A DNA stretch of 64,000 bases from Siphonodentalium dalli (taxonomy: Eukaryota; Mollusca; Scaphopoda; Gadilida; Siphonodentaliidae). Both the position numbers and the translations under genes were made by a program. Below the pieces are notes generated by a model. The model was not told the DNA's origin and made no database searches. It saw only the letters and a list, made by a program, of their open reading frames with translations. The stretch is taken from contig CP136067.1 in NCBI GenBank assembly GCA_032622095.1, forward strand, positions 194,084,052 through 194,148,051. Reading direction: 5' to 3'. Shown here one piece after another: positions 9,560 to 20,538 of this stretch (positions within the stretch are counted from its first letter, which is position 1; each line of letters starts with the position of its first letter).

Positions 9560-10545
9560 AGCGCTGCTTTGCTTGACTTGACCAAATATGGTCCAAGTTT
9601 ACTTCGTGAAGATTCCCTTCCACAAAGCTAATCCATTTGATCTTGTCTTGCAATAAAATCTCGCCTTCATGTGCATATCTCAATAAAAAAAATATGTTAT
9701 TTGCTAGTTCTTACCCATCGTGGCTCACTAGCTTTGACCAATACGATAGTGCTCTATATTTTATTTCTATTGATATCGCATATCTTCCAAGTTCTGCATA
9801 TACCATATAGTTATGTGTACTCGATTTCATTGAAGTTATTATTTAAAAAAAATTTAAGGTGGAACGTCTCTAGGGCCTGTATTCTTTCGATACCCCAGAC
9901 CTGACTTCCGTATATAGCATAATTGCAGAATCATACAATCAAACAGTTTGAGTGAAACATCGATAGGTAACTTTGAGTTTGCGAATTTTGTTCAGTAAAC
10001 CATACATCGTCGCAGTATTTGTGGTACACTTTATGGACTGACAAAATCTCCCATTGTAAATATGAATCGCCCATTTTTAGCGTTCGCTGATTAGGCTGAA
10101 GTTTGCAAACTTGAGGTGAACTAAAAGTGCGCGATTCATATTTTCCTCTGAATCTGATAGAATGACAGTGTCATCGGCATATGATAGGCATAATATATAA
10201 CATCCTAAATGCTCAAATTATTTTTTGTCTATAAATTTCAGTTTTTCTATTGCACAATCATTCAGAAAGCACTTTAAATCGTTCACGAAAATAAAAATAA
10301 GAAAGGTGGCATTGTTTCACCTTGAAATAAACCTACCTTGCTCGCGAAAAAGTCTGAATGTGAGTTACAATTTAATATTCGTATTACCCGCAGAATCTTA
10401 CCACTTATTACTTATTTCAACAGTTATCTCCATAGTGCATCTCCCCACACAGTATCAAAAGCTTTGCGGAAATCAATAGTCGTACAGTATAGTTTCCGTC
10501 CTGAACACTCTTTTTTTCTCTCTCTTTCAGAACTCGTGCGATTTT
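9560..10545 (-). pseudogene. Non-LTR retrotransposon (LINE) reverse-transcriptase relic
   Basis: Read on the minus strand, this contains ordered fragments of a LINE ORF2. DFRKAFDTV lies at about 10442-10477 (RT domain, first catalytic Asp region). A degenerate GLFQGE block is near 10320-10345. VNDL follows near 10290 in another frame. The catalytic YADD is at 10170-10181, followed by TVILSDSE. Further downstream come YGSQVWG (about 9890-9912) and VYAELGRYAISIEIKYR with YWSKL (about 9722-9800), typical of the C-terminal part after RT in jockey/CR1-like elements. There are several in-frame stops and at least two frameshifts, and no endonuclease is visible because the 60-bp minisatellite begins just upstream. 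The element is dead. The class is secure from YADD plus DFRKAFD; the subfamily is not. Confidence 0.85.
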
Positions 10546-10664
10546 GAGACAAAACCAGCGTTGTGACACCAAGAACGTCAGGTCCAGTGATGTGTGTCTA
10601 TACGGCGCAGATAGTCATTTGTCATTCTCAATATATATCAATAAAAACACTGCATGGTATGTGT

Positions 10665-11975
10665 CCAAACATTCTCTACATATATACGAGTAGATCGTGA
10701 CATGAATCTATACCCTGGTATGTTTCCACCATTCTCAAACATGTATACGGGTAGATCGTGACATGAATATATACCCTGGTATGTGACCACCATTCTCCAC
10801 ATGTATACGGGTAGATCGTGACATGAATATATACCCTGGTATGTGTCCACCATTCTCCACATGTATACGAGTATATCGTGACATGAATCTACACCCTGGT
10901 ATGTGTCCACCATTCTCCACATGTATACGGGTAGATCATGACGTGAATCTATACCCTGGTATGTGTCCACCATTCTCCACATGTATACGGGTAGATCGTG
11001 ACATGAATATATACCCTGGTATGTGTCCACCATTCTCCACATGTATACGGGTAGAACATGACATGAATCTATACCCTGGTATGTGACCACCATTCTCCAC
11101 ATGTATACGGGTAGATCGTGACATGAATCTATACCCTGGTATGTTTCCACCATTCTCAAACATGTATACGGGTAGATCGTGACATGAATATATACCCTGG
11201 TATGTGTCCACCATTCTCCACATGTATACGGGTAGATCGTGACATGAATCTATACCCTGGTATGTGTCCACCATTCTCCACATGTATACGGGTAGATCGT
11301 GACATGAATATATACCCTGGTATGTGTCCACCATTCTCCACATGTATACGGGTAGATCGTGACATGAATCTATACCCTGGTATGTGACCACCATTCTCCA
11401 CATCTATACGGGTAGATCGTGACATGAATCTATACCCTGGTATGTGACCACCATTCTCCACATGTATACGGGTAGATCGTGACATGAATCTACACCCTGG
11501 TATGTGACCACCATTCTCCACATGTATACGGGTAAACGATGACATGAATCTATACCCTGGTATGTGTCCACCATTCTCCACATGTATACGGGTAGAACAT
11601 GACATGAATATATACCCTGGTGTGTGTCCACTATTCTCCACATGTATACGGGTAGATCGTGACATGAATCGATACCCTGGTATGTGTCCACCATTCTCAA
11701 ACATGTATACGGGTAGAACATGGCATGAATCTATACCCTGGTATTTGTCCACCATTCTCCACATGTATACGGGTAGAACATGACACGAATCTATACCCTG
11801 GTATGTGTCCACCATTATCCACATGTATACGGGTAGAACATGGCATGAATCTATACCCTGGTATTTGTCCACCATTCTCCACATGTATACGGGTAGAACA
11901 TGACACGAATCTATACCCTTGTATGTTTCCACCATTCTCAAACATGTATACGGGTAGAATATGACATGAATCGTA
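10665..11975. repeat. 60-bp minisatellite, about 22 copies
   Basis: The unit contains ATGTATACGGGTAGATCGTG followed by ACATGAATCTATACCCTGG and CCACCATTCTCC. Variants alternate (GAATAT or GAATCT; GATCGTG or GAACATG). Units with CTCAAACATG are 61 bp and lie near 10730, 11150, 11690 and 11930, the first two 420 bp (seven units) apart, suggesting local higher-order copying. 60 bp is 20 codons, so the ORFs of up to 275 aa on the minus strand are artefacts. The right end runs directly into GTAGAGATCATATTTC, a piece of the foldback family at 16028. Confidence 0.95.
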
Positions 11976-12170
11976 GAGATCATATTTCATCTATTCCACG
12001 GTTAAGTTTTGAACTGGTGGAAATTCCACCAGTTAAAATCCTAGGAATTATTTTTATGTTATGACAAACATTGAAAAAATAACACCGGTAAGATATATCT
12101 TAGTTTTCTTATTCATGTTCCTTAATGTATTTCACAGAACATGTAGATGACCAGCCAATACGCCAAGGAT
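11970..12170. repeat. Partial copy of the 16028-type foldback family
   Basis: GTAGAGATCATATTTCATC and, further on, GAAAAAATAAC ... ATCTTAGTTTTCTTATTCATG and TTCCTTAATGTATTTCAC follow the same order as 16070-16200 of the complete foldback element. It directly adjoins the 60-bp array. Confidence 0.6.
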
Positions 12171-12190
12171 TATATAGCAAACTATATGTA

Positions 12191-12502
12191 ATCGGGGTTC
12201 ACGATTAGAAGGCTAGTGGCATCTAGTCGCGAGCACAGGTGGCACGTGATGTTCGATTGAATATCAGAATGTAACCCAAACCTCCCCAAGCTCACCCACC
12301 AATAGAAGAATTTGACTTATATTTCACCAGAGTTGATATATTGTGGTGTTGCAATTTCTCATACAAATCGCCGTTATTTCGTCAAAGTACATTCTTTATA
12401 GAGTTATTACCCTTCAGATTAAATATGATATTCAATCGAAACCACGCGTACCTCCCGTGGTAGCGATTATATGCCAATAGCCATCTAATCGTGAACCCCG
12501 AT
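12191..12502. mobile_element. 312-bp inverted-repeat MITE
   Basis: ATCGGGGTTCACGATTAGA at the left end matches TCTAATCGTGAACCCCGAT at the right, continuing with GGCTAGTGGCAT/ATGCCAATAGCC. A second inner pair, TTCGATTGAATATC and GATATTCAATCGAA, shows arms of about 80 bp. No coding capacity; I cannot define a target-site duplication. Confidence 0.85.
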
Positions 12503-12569
12503 TGACTATCTTTTGGTAGTCAAACGTGTGGGTATTAGGTGAGGTGACAGTACCAGCTCGAGATTGCAG

Positions 12570-12696
12570 CATGATTTATGCGACTTTTGGGAGCGGATTT
12601 CTCTTTGCGTCGCATACCGTAATGAAATTTCCCCGGGTAAATCAATTCAATGTTATATCGCGAAAATCGCTCACACAAGTCGCCTAAATCATGTAA
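12570..12696. repeat. Short imperfect inverted repeat
   Basis: CATGATTTATGCGACTT near 12570 pairs with AAGTCGCCTAAATCATG near 12680. About 100 bp lies between the arms. Function unknown. Sequence from 12700 to 13035 shows nothing else except a doubled AGGTTAATATAAC near 12825-12860. Confidence 0.6.
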
Positions 12697-13035
12697 TGAG
12701 CTGGGACATTCGCCTTTATTATATGACCATTACTTTCTACTCCAAATCCCATAGTAAATTGCCATGCCTAATTATGAATAATTCCCAATGTCCACTGCTC
12801 CTTTTATACCTTTTATAGCGCCACAGGTTAATATAACGCTCAGCAGGTTAATATAACATTCCGCTGGCTCTTACTATAAATAGATCTGGGTTTTCCCTAC
12901 GCGCTAAATGTGACAGCCAATGACGATGCGTGATTTTGTTGAAAAAAAATTGAAAATGAAAGAGAAGTGTTTATCATTTATCATATCTGAGTAGATTTCC
13001 CTTGCATTTGATATAATCGCCCGTCATATAATAAA

Positions 13036-13181
13036 ACAGTTATTGCATTACTCCTTGGTTAACATAAGGAATTATCAACCCTCGGAAGTTGATATTCACC
13101 GCGGCCTTCGGCCTTGGTGAATATCAACTTCCTCGGGTTGATAATTCCTTATGTTAACCTCGGAGGAATGCAATAATTGTA
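13036..13181. mobile_element. 146-bp palindromic foldback element, copy A
   Basis: The arms start CAGTTATTGCATTACTCC, include TTAACATAAGGAATTATCAA and GAAGTTGATATTCACC, and meet at a GGCCTTCGGCC centre. A related palindrome with the same layout lies at 59090-59232, both beside ATAATAAAACAG or its complement. Confidence 0.88.
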
Positions 13182-13465
13182 TAATACTGTTAAATACATT
13201 ATCATGGATCGTTTATTGCCAAAGAAATATATAACCTGCGTTATGTTTTCAAAAGTATAAGTTCCCCGGCAGAACATCAAAAAGTGTCCAGGTTTTTAAT
13301 TGGAGTGGTGTAAACAGTATTTATTTAGTATCCCAGATTTATACAACAATTTACAAAATGATGTTAATATATATATATGTAAGTATGATAAGTCTGAGAG
13401 AGAAGAGGATTTGACATCAAGCGCCAGGCGCTTATATGGAGCCATCTCCATAGGAAATTTCTACT
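13182..13465. other. No gene identified
   Basis: AT-rich sequence. GTTCCCCGGCAGAACATCAAAA near 13260 faintly recalls the foldback family interior. Nothing else is seen. Confidence 0.4.
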
Positions 13466-13935
13466 TCGAATTGGAGTAATGCATGACATGATATATGGTG
13501 GACTATGATATCTACGACCGTAGCCAGAGTTGAAATTCATGACATGATATATGGTGGCATATGATCTCTACGGCCGTAGCCAGAGTTGAAATGCATGACA
13601 TGATATATGGTGGACTATGATCTCTACGACCGTAGCCAGAGTAGAAATGCATGACATGATATATGTTGGACTATGATATCTACGACCGTCACCGGAGTTG
13701 AAATTCATGACATGATATATGGTGGACTATGATCTCTACGGCCAGAGTAGAAATGCATGACATGATATATGGTGGACTATGATATCTACGGCCGTAGCCA
13801 GAGTTGAAATTCATGACATGATATATGGTGGACTATGATATCTACGACCGTCACCGGAGTTGAAATGCATGACGTGACAAATGGTGGCATATGATCTCTA
13901 CGGCAGTCGCCGTAGTAGAAATTCATAGCATGATC
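13466..13935. repeat. ~57-bp minisatellite derived from a foldback terminus
   Basis: About eight units of the type GAAATGCATGACATGATATA, then TGGTGGACTATGATCTCTACG, then CCGTAGCCAGAGT. The unit matches, inverted, the terminal part of the foldback element at 16028 (ATGTCATGAATCTCTACTCT, GGCTAACG, AGAGATCATATTCCACCA). This array therefore looks like amplification of that terminus. The last units degrade towards 13930. Confidence 0.9.
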
Positions 13936-13959
13936 TGGAACACGAGTTTTCTTGATGTG

Positions 13960-14100
13960 TCCGTAGATTATTGTTATAGGGCGCGGAGGCTCTCCGGAGA
14001 TTATTGTTATAGGGCGGGGAGGCTCTCCGTAGATTATTATTATAGGGCGGGGCGGCTCTCCGTAGATTATTGTTATAGGGCGGGGCGGCTCTCCGCCCAT
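13960..14100. repeat. 33-bp GC-rich tandem repeat, four copies
   Basis: AGATTATTGTTATAGGGCGG followed by GGCTCTCCGT repeats four times. The unit is 11 codons, so the predicted proteins on both strands (RRAAPPYNNN-like) are artefacts. Confidence 0.92.
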
Positions 14101-14224
14101 GGTCAGAGAGAGTATGTGTCTCTCCCAAACTTAGCAAAAATGTTCAACAATTGGAAAATTAATGCTTGGGGTTAACAGCATTTGCTATCTCGCGGACACA
14201 ATTGATTGAAAGTGTGCTGATAGT

Positions 14225-14275
14225 TAGAGCGGGATAGTATAACGAAATTCACCCTCTGGGGACCTCATTCTCCTT
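14225..14275. repeat. Fragment of the CTTGAAATAG palindrome family
   Basis: AGCGGGATAGTATAACGAAA with TTCACCCTCTGGGGACCTCATTC matches half of the palindromic elements at 42779 and 54794. The following 14290-14890 shows no recognisable feature. Confidence 0.7.
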
Positions 14276-14897
14276 GGGAAGTATCTATTGTCTCAAATTT
14301 ACATTGTTTTAGTTACTTTTTCCCTTCTGTGTAGTTTCTCTATCCCCTAATTTTCGGAAGGTAAAATGCATAACCAATGTGACTAATGTGTGAACATCAC
14401 CAACTTCAACTGGGGAGTTTCAACTTTAAAATCTGATTCTATATTCTCCCATACAGCAGTTGAAGTTTGAGCAGAATTAGGTTCACACAGAGTGAACCAT
14501 AAAAACATTACAAAATAGTCTTAGATTTCGGCTAGACAATACAAAACTGGAAGGCAGACTTCTATGATTTCAAGACGACAAATAGCTGAAAATGGGATAT
14601 ATGCCTATTATTTGTCAATATAACGGCCAAATAAAGTGGTTTATTTCGGTCGTAATTCGCGGTTAAATACCGTAAATCTGTGGGTGCTAACAAGATATAT
14701 CTTCGAGCGCTCTGAACATTATGGAGCGAATATGTTCTAAAAATAGCACCGAAAGCTGTCCCACCAACGTCATATGAAATGATAAATGAATTATATTTAA
14801 GCTTTTGTGGACATGCAGGTGTCTTGATTCATATTACCTGAAATCCATCTAGAGCTTGCTGGGGAAAAGATGAAGCATATTGAATTTTTTTTTTTAA

Positions 14898-15289
14898 CCC
14901 TTTACCCAACAAACCGGCCAAAACCGGCCAAATAAAGCTTCAACAGCCTAAAATATCTTCGGTCTGTCTCAATAGAACCATACAAATATGGATATCATTG
15001 GAACCGGCTCCTTGACCACATTGTGATAGTTACAGTTATGCCCTGTGCCAATGCATTCTCTTATATATGCGAGTCGACCATAGGTCGCCTCGCATATATA
15101 AGAGAATGCATTGGCCTAAAAAAAATCTTTTTTTAACACTTTTTACCATTTTTTCTTACATTCTTTAACAATTTTATAATTTTTAATGTGTTAAGCCAAT
15201 GCATTCTCTTATATATGCGAGGCGACCTATGGTCGACTCGCATATATAAGAGAATGCATTGGCACAGGGCCGTTCTGTTGGGTAAAGGG
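14898..15289 (-). mobile_element. TTAA piggyBac-like element, copy 2 (392 bp)
   Basis: Inserted in the opposite orientation to copy 1: right arm first, then the hairpin pair. TTAA at 14894-14897 and 15290-15293. Hairpins at 15047-15115 and 15195-15263, again mutually inverted. Nearly identical to copies 4, 5 and 6. Confidence 0.93.
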
Positions 15290-15567
15290 TTAAATGCGAG
15301 CTCGTACACATTCCGTATACGTGGTGACAGGCCAGACAGGGATCAGGTCAGGTCAGCGTACAGGGGACTGAATGAACGCTGCCTTGCAGTTTGATACAAT
15401 ACATTATATTTTAAATAGTTTCCGAGAATTCCGCCTTTCGTGGAAATGTGTACTATTCATCTGATGTCATTTTTCATCATTTCAGCCAATAGCAAAGATG
15501 CACGATGAACTCGGATGACTTGTGCATGTATATGTATACACGTCGTGCAAACGAAGATCAAGTACAT
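15290..15567. other. No gene identified
   Basis: Short interval between two hairpin-bearing elements. It contains a GGTCAGGTCAG direct repeat near 15345 and nothing else that I can assign. Confidence 0.4.
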
Positions 15568-16025
15568 TCTCACGCCATATTAAATCCCAGTCGTAAGTCG
15601 GGATATTTTTTACCCTGTGCCAATGCATTCTCTTATATATGCGAGTCGACCATAGGTCGCCTCGCATATATAAGAGAATGCATTGGCCTAACAATTTTTT
15701 ACAATTTTAATAATTTTTTCTTGTATTCTTTAACAATTTTATAATTTTACCCATACAGAGCCCCAGACAAACATGAGCAGACGACACTCTTCTATATGCT
15801 GCTATATATGTGTGGGGCTCCCTGCAGGTTAATGGATGTTTTTTATTTTATGTCCTAAAAAATGTAAGAAACATTTATTAACAAAAAATGATAAAAGATT
15901 GTTAGGCCAATGCATTCTCTTATATATGCGAGGCGACCTATGGTCGACTCGCATATATAAGAGAATGTATTGGCACAGGGTAAAAAAAAATCCCGACTTA
16001 CGACTGGATTTAATATGGCGGGTCA
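15568..16025. mobile_element. Double-hairpin element of a second family, copy A (~458 bp)
   Basis: Inverted ends GCCATATTAAATCCCAGTCG and TAAGTCGGGAT ... TTACCCTGTGCC at the left, mirrored at 15975-16025. Hairpins at 15619-15687 and 15906-15974 are the same 69-nt module as in the TTAA elements and are mutually inverted. The spacer differs: it carries an extra inverted segment GAGCCCCAGACAAA / TGTGTGGGGCTCC at about 15759-15830. The left terminus is slightly degraded; copy B at 56753 defines it better. Confidence 0.85.
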
Positions 16026-16027
16026 CA

Positions 16028-16539
16028 TATCATGTCATGAATCTCTACTCTGGCTAACGCCCCTAGAGATCATATTCCACCAGTACAAAAACTTTTCTGA
16101 GGTTTTGACAGGGAACTTTCTAAAGTCGAAAAAATAACGCATGGATAATATTTCTTAGTTGTTACCTGTTCCTTAATTATGTACTTCACTGTAGGTGAAG
16201 GTCCCAACTCGACATTGCATGCTTTTCTATGACTTGTGAGCTGATATCTCAATAAACATCAAATTATTTACCCAGGAGAAATTCCAGAACTGTAAGCGAT
16301 GCAAAGGAAAATCGTACACAAAGTAACTTAAATCGTGACATTTAGAGTTGGGACCTTCATCTACAGTGAAGTATATTATTAAGAAACGGGTAATAACTAT
16401 AAGGAATATTTTCCATGCGTTATTTTTTCGACTTTATAAGGTTCCCTGTCAAAACTTCAAAACGTTCCAAGGTTTTGCAATGGTGGAATACATGATCTCT
16501 ACGGGCGTTAGCCATGGTACAGATTAATGACATGATCTA
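16028..16539. mobile_element. ~512-bp foldback element, reference copy
   Basis: The left arm has ATCATGTCATGAATCTCTAC, GGCTAACGCCC, CATATTCCACCA, TTGACAGGGAAC, TCGAAAAAATAACGCATGG and GTGAAGGTCCCAACTC. The right arm carries the same blocks inverted, ending GGGCGTTAGCCATGG and ATTAATGACATGATCT. Related pieces occur at 7186, 8640, 9085, 11970 and 13466. Confidence 0.88.
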
Positions 16540-17700
16540 GGCATGCATGCCGACCAGGAACTGTCAGTCAAAATGGAAATTAGGAATGCGAACACCGAGG
16601 TTACTTCGCAAATATGCATTCTGGAGTAATTCAATAAAAAAAATGGATATTGAACACAGAATGGTGCTTCCCATTCCCAAAATAATTCGCACACTATTGT
16701 CCACTAGATCCCTGATCAAATTCCAACTGATTCCAGTTTTCGGCCAAGATGTCGCCCATCATGGCCGCCATTTTTTCAGACGGGTCACTAAGTGTGAAAA
16801 TCTTTATCATATGTATACAAATGTTTAGATTTTTGTGAAGATAAGATAAAATGCCACCTTTTTAGGGAAAATTGGAACTCACCGTCCAAGATGGCCGCCA
16901 AAATGGCAGCCGGAAGTGGACAATTTTTACTAATAACATTAAGATCAGTTTCTGATGTTTTGTACTGGTTGAGAATTGTGACTATATATTGTGTTCATGT
17001 TATCTGACCATGGGAGCCATTAAATACTTTTACCACTTTTATCCAAATTGACAATATTGGTACCATTGGGTTGGAATATTCTTTAAAAAATATGGAATTT
17101 CTCACTTAGAATACACACATTTCTTGACGAAATATTAGTAGAATCCAACAGCGATTTTTGGTGAAATTTTATACCCCGTTCTGTAAAATCGACTTTTTAA
17201 GGGATTGGAAGAGGCGGGGAACGATGAATGGCATATTTCATTGCTCCAATGGTCAGTTGACATGACCAATACAAAATAAAATCACAATTCTCAACCAGTT
17301 CCAAAAAGCAGAAACTGATCTTAAAGATATTAGAGAAAAACGTCAAATGTTTTACTTTTGGCGTCCATTATGGCGGCCATTTTGGATTATTGTTGGTTAG
17401 TTAGATGTGGATACAAAGGCGGACATCCATGATATCGTTTCGACATTCTACAGTGTCTATTTATCCTTGAAGGTAGCCATTAGATTTGATACAAAATAGA
17501 TACCCCTAAATCTCTAAATTTCGAAATGTCAATTTGAAGGTCAAGTGGTCACCAAAATCCTGGAACCAGATAACTGGTTAATGTGGACCACATCCCCAAC
17601 CAACCCTGAAAGTTTCATGCTTTAATACAAAAGTGAACGATTTTACATTAAACTACTCACTATAACTCTTTCATGACCGGAGTTGTGCTGGTGCAGCAAT
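16540..17700. other. No gene; one inverted-repeat pair
   Basis: GATCAGTTTCTGATGTTTTG with ACTGGTTGAGAATTGTGA (about 16943-16981) is mirrored at about 17279-17318, so a ~385-bp inverted-repeat element may lie at 16937-17322. Several AAGATGGCCGCCA-type motifs occur, a common composition in animal dispersed repeats. No coding signal is seen. Confidence 0.45.
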
Positions 17701-17709
17701 AAAGACCCC

Positions 17710-17780
17710 GTACCAGTGCATTCTCTAATATATGCGAGTCTCCAAAAGAGAGCCTCGCATATATAAGATAATACACTGGC
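17710..17780 (+). repeat. Single 69-nt-family hairpin with altered loop
   Basis: The stem ACCAGTGCATTCTCTAATAT is followed by GCGAG, and the mirrored arm ends CACTGG. The T/C mismatch is kept, but the loop stem reads CTC-CAAAA-GAG instead of CGACC-ATA-GGTCG. Flanked left by GTGCAGCAATAAAGACCCCG, shared with 4095-4119. Confidence 0.8.
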
Positions 17781-18120
17781 TTTCAGGGTCAAGTAAATAT
17801 TGTTGGGCCATAAATCGCACATGTCCTATTCTAGCAGGGACGTCCACACACAGGGGTTGGGTGGGGAATTTGCAGATTTGTTCAACGAGATGTATTCCCC
17901 CCCGCCCAAAAAACAATTACATATACTAAAATTAATACAATAGACCATTGGCCAAGAGAAGGGAACTCCTAGTTTTAATATTTATCCGATATGTATTATT
18001 TTATAACAATATACCATTGGGGTGGGTTCTGGTGAGGAAAACATTGCACTGAAAAAAAATTGTTTGATCGGTTTCATTTAGCCTACATGATTGGTGTGGT
18101 TATTTAATCCTATCATACCC

Positions 18121-18690
18121 TTTGTCTGTTTTCTATACGCCCGTTTGAAAAAAAACGGTCGTATTATGTATATGGGTTGTCCGTCTTGACGTCCGTCCGT
18201 CCGTCCGCTTTTGGTTTCCGGATGATTAACTTCGATTGAATCGAGTGAACTGACCAAATTTGGTATGTTAGTTTAACACGTCAAAATACAGATCAAGTTC
18301 GAATATGGGTTTCGTCCGCATCATTTTGACTGAGTTATGCCCCTTTTTCGACTTAGATGTTACCTGATTTGAGGTTTCCGGATGATAACTTTAGATTGAA
18401 TCATGTGAACTGAACCAAATTTTGTATATTTGTTTACCACCCCAAAATACAGATCAAGTTCGAATATGGGTTTCGTCCGCATGATGTTAACTGAGTTGTG
18501 TCCCTTTTTCGACTTAGATATTACCTGATATTCGGTTTCCAGATGATGACTTTAGATTGAATCGAGTGAACTTAACCAAATTTGGTATACAGATAAAGCT
18601 CAAATATGGGTTCTGTCTACATGCTCCACTCTACTCCAGAAACGGGCGTATTATGCCACGCCCCGATGGCGTGTTCTTATTTCCTACTGT
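18121..18690. repeat. Element with ACGCCCGTTT ends and ~160-bp internal tandem repeat
   Basis: Starts with TACGCCCGTTTGAAAAAAAA and ends with AAACGGGCGTATTATGCC. Inside, GGTTTCCGGATGAT recurs at about 18213, 18373 and 18534, each followed by TTGAATCGAGTGAACT-like and CAGATCAAGTTCGAATATGG text. Begins with a GTCC microsatellite. This style of repeat is common in marine invertebrate genomes; the class is unknown to me. Confidence 0.7.
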
Positions 18691-19716
18691 TTTAACATTT
18701 ACATTTAATTATGAACTACCTGTAGAATCAGTTCTTGACAACGTACACGTTTCGGATTAAAAAAAATATGTAGATGTTTGTTATTGTAGTACAATGTTTT
18801 GTCTGCCAACACATATACACATAGTGCACATAATGTCGGCATATGAATCTCGTACCGGTATCAGGTTTGCTCAAATGGGTTTGGTTATTCAAGAAGGGGT
18901 AGACATTGCAGATTTAATACTCCGCACTCAAAGTAATTGAATTAAGAACTTGTATGTTTGTCAGTGTGACTACTTTAATTTTTTAGCTGAATGTATTCGC
19001 TGTAACTACTTATTTTGAAGTAAATTTGACAAGTACTGACTCATGTAGTCTTCGGAATCTGTCTTCTCATTCTTTACAGTTATTGACTGTCTTGTTAAAT
19101 TGAGTGAGTAAATTTAAAAAATAATCATCACCAAAAACACCTTTGTTGATAAAATAAAGTTAATATTCGCGATTAGGGTGACCAAACCCATGCAGCCATC
19201 ATCACCAGTCCTCATTTATCCACTGACTGTTGGATGTTTATCAACCGTTCAATAGATGTTGAAAATAAATTACCAACCGTTCAGTACCTGTCGACGCTGT
19301 GTTTACCAACCATTCTACTTATATCTGCACCACGCCCAGAAAATCGGGCTATATTTCGAGAAATTAATCGGAAAAAAATGCTAAAATTTAAAGCATCATT
19401 TCAGTTGCATAATAGTTTATGCAAATTAAATTTTCGCGGAGGAAATTGTGCTTTAGACGTTCATAAAAGTGCATTTAAGCGAGCTTTATTTTGGTGCGAA
19501 AATATTTGGTATAATGTCGATTTACCACTGAACTATTATTGATTACAAAACAAGAATACAACAGGAATGTGTGTGGGGACATCACGGATTATCGATTGAT
19601 GTGGGGATTGTTGGTAAGATATTCATTGGAAGACGAACTTGATGACAAAATGTCGCCGTATCTGCTTGACGTGAAACATACATGCCCTATAAATTGGCGG
19701 CAATGTCGCCTTCGAT
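18691..19716. other. No gene identified
   Basis: Contains one 102-codon ORF (19234-19542, plus) with unremarkable composition that I do not recognise and regard as chance. Nothing else is assigned. Confidence 0.4.
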
Positions 19717-19719
19717 TTA

Positions 19720-20460
19720 GGGTACGTTCATACACTGGCAAGTTTCCACGGTATGGTTTGGCAGGCATTTCATCATAGAAAATGGAGCCATTATATAAAA
19801 TAAACGTGCATATAATATGGAGCCATTATATAAAATAAACGTGCATATAATATGGAGCCATTATATAAAATAAACGTGCATATAATATGGAGCCATTATA
19901 TAAAATAAACGTGCATATAATATGGAGCCATTATATAAAATAAACGTGCATATAATATGGAGCCATTATATAAAATAAACGTGCATATAATATGGAGCCA
20001 TTATATAAAATAAACGTCCATATAATATGGAGCCATTATATAAAAAAACGTGCATATAATATGGAGCCATTATATAAAATAAACGTGCATATAATATGGA
20101 GCCATTATATAAAAAAACGTGCATATAATATGGAGCCATTATATAAAATAAACGTGCATATAATATGGAGCCATTATATAAAATAAACGTGCATATAATA
20201 TGGAGCCATTATATAAAAAACGTGCATATAATATGCGTCTTTACCAAAGCGAACGACTTGCGAAGTAAAATTCCTGTAGTTCCACTTGTAACGGTGCTAC
20301 TGACATTAATTTGCCTGCAAATACTGTATGATTGATTCTTGCGAGAAAATTACACGCTATTTACAGGCAAATTCCATTCATATATTGGCACCATATCGTT
20401 TTCTACGACGAAATGCCTGCAAACCATACTGTGCAAACTTGCCAGTGTATGAACGTATCC
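19720..20460. mobile_element. 741-bp PIF/Harbinger-like non-autonomous element
   Basis: TTA duplicated at 19717-19719 and 20461-20463 flanks inverted ends GGGTACGTTCATACACTGG (left) and CCAGTGTATGAACGTATCC (right). The arms continue with CAAGTTT, GCAGGCATTTC and a TAGAAAA block. A 3-bp TTA/TAA duplication with GG-starting ends is the PIF/Harbinger signature. The core is a 35-bp tandem array plus a ~230-bp unique right half. No transposase. Confidence 0.85.
19780..20234. repeat. 35-bp tandem array inside the Harbinger-like element, about 13 copies
   Basis: Unit ATGGAGCCATTATATAAAAT followed by AAACGTGCATATAAT. Units are nearly identical; a few lack 2 or 3 bases (TATAAAAAAACG), giving 33- or 32-bp variants. 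The ORF through it is an artefact. Confidence 0.95.
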
Positions 20461-20538
20461 TTATGCGGGACTCACGGTTCTCTGGTGAATGGTGAAGTGA
20501 TTTAGTTGTTATATAATTACGAAATTGACCAGTATTAA

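Noticed and set aside
10638..11983. Large repeat protein of 20-aa units on the minus strand (173-275 aa ORFs)
   Set aside because: The 60-bp unit is divisible by three and open in several frames on both strands; frames change with 61-bp units. No start or splice context.
13036..13181. Rho-independent terminator
   Set aside because: A strong hairpin, but 146 bp long, without a U-tract, present in similar form at 59090, and in a eukaryotic setting. It is a foldback element.
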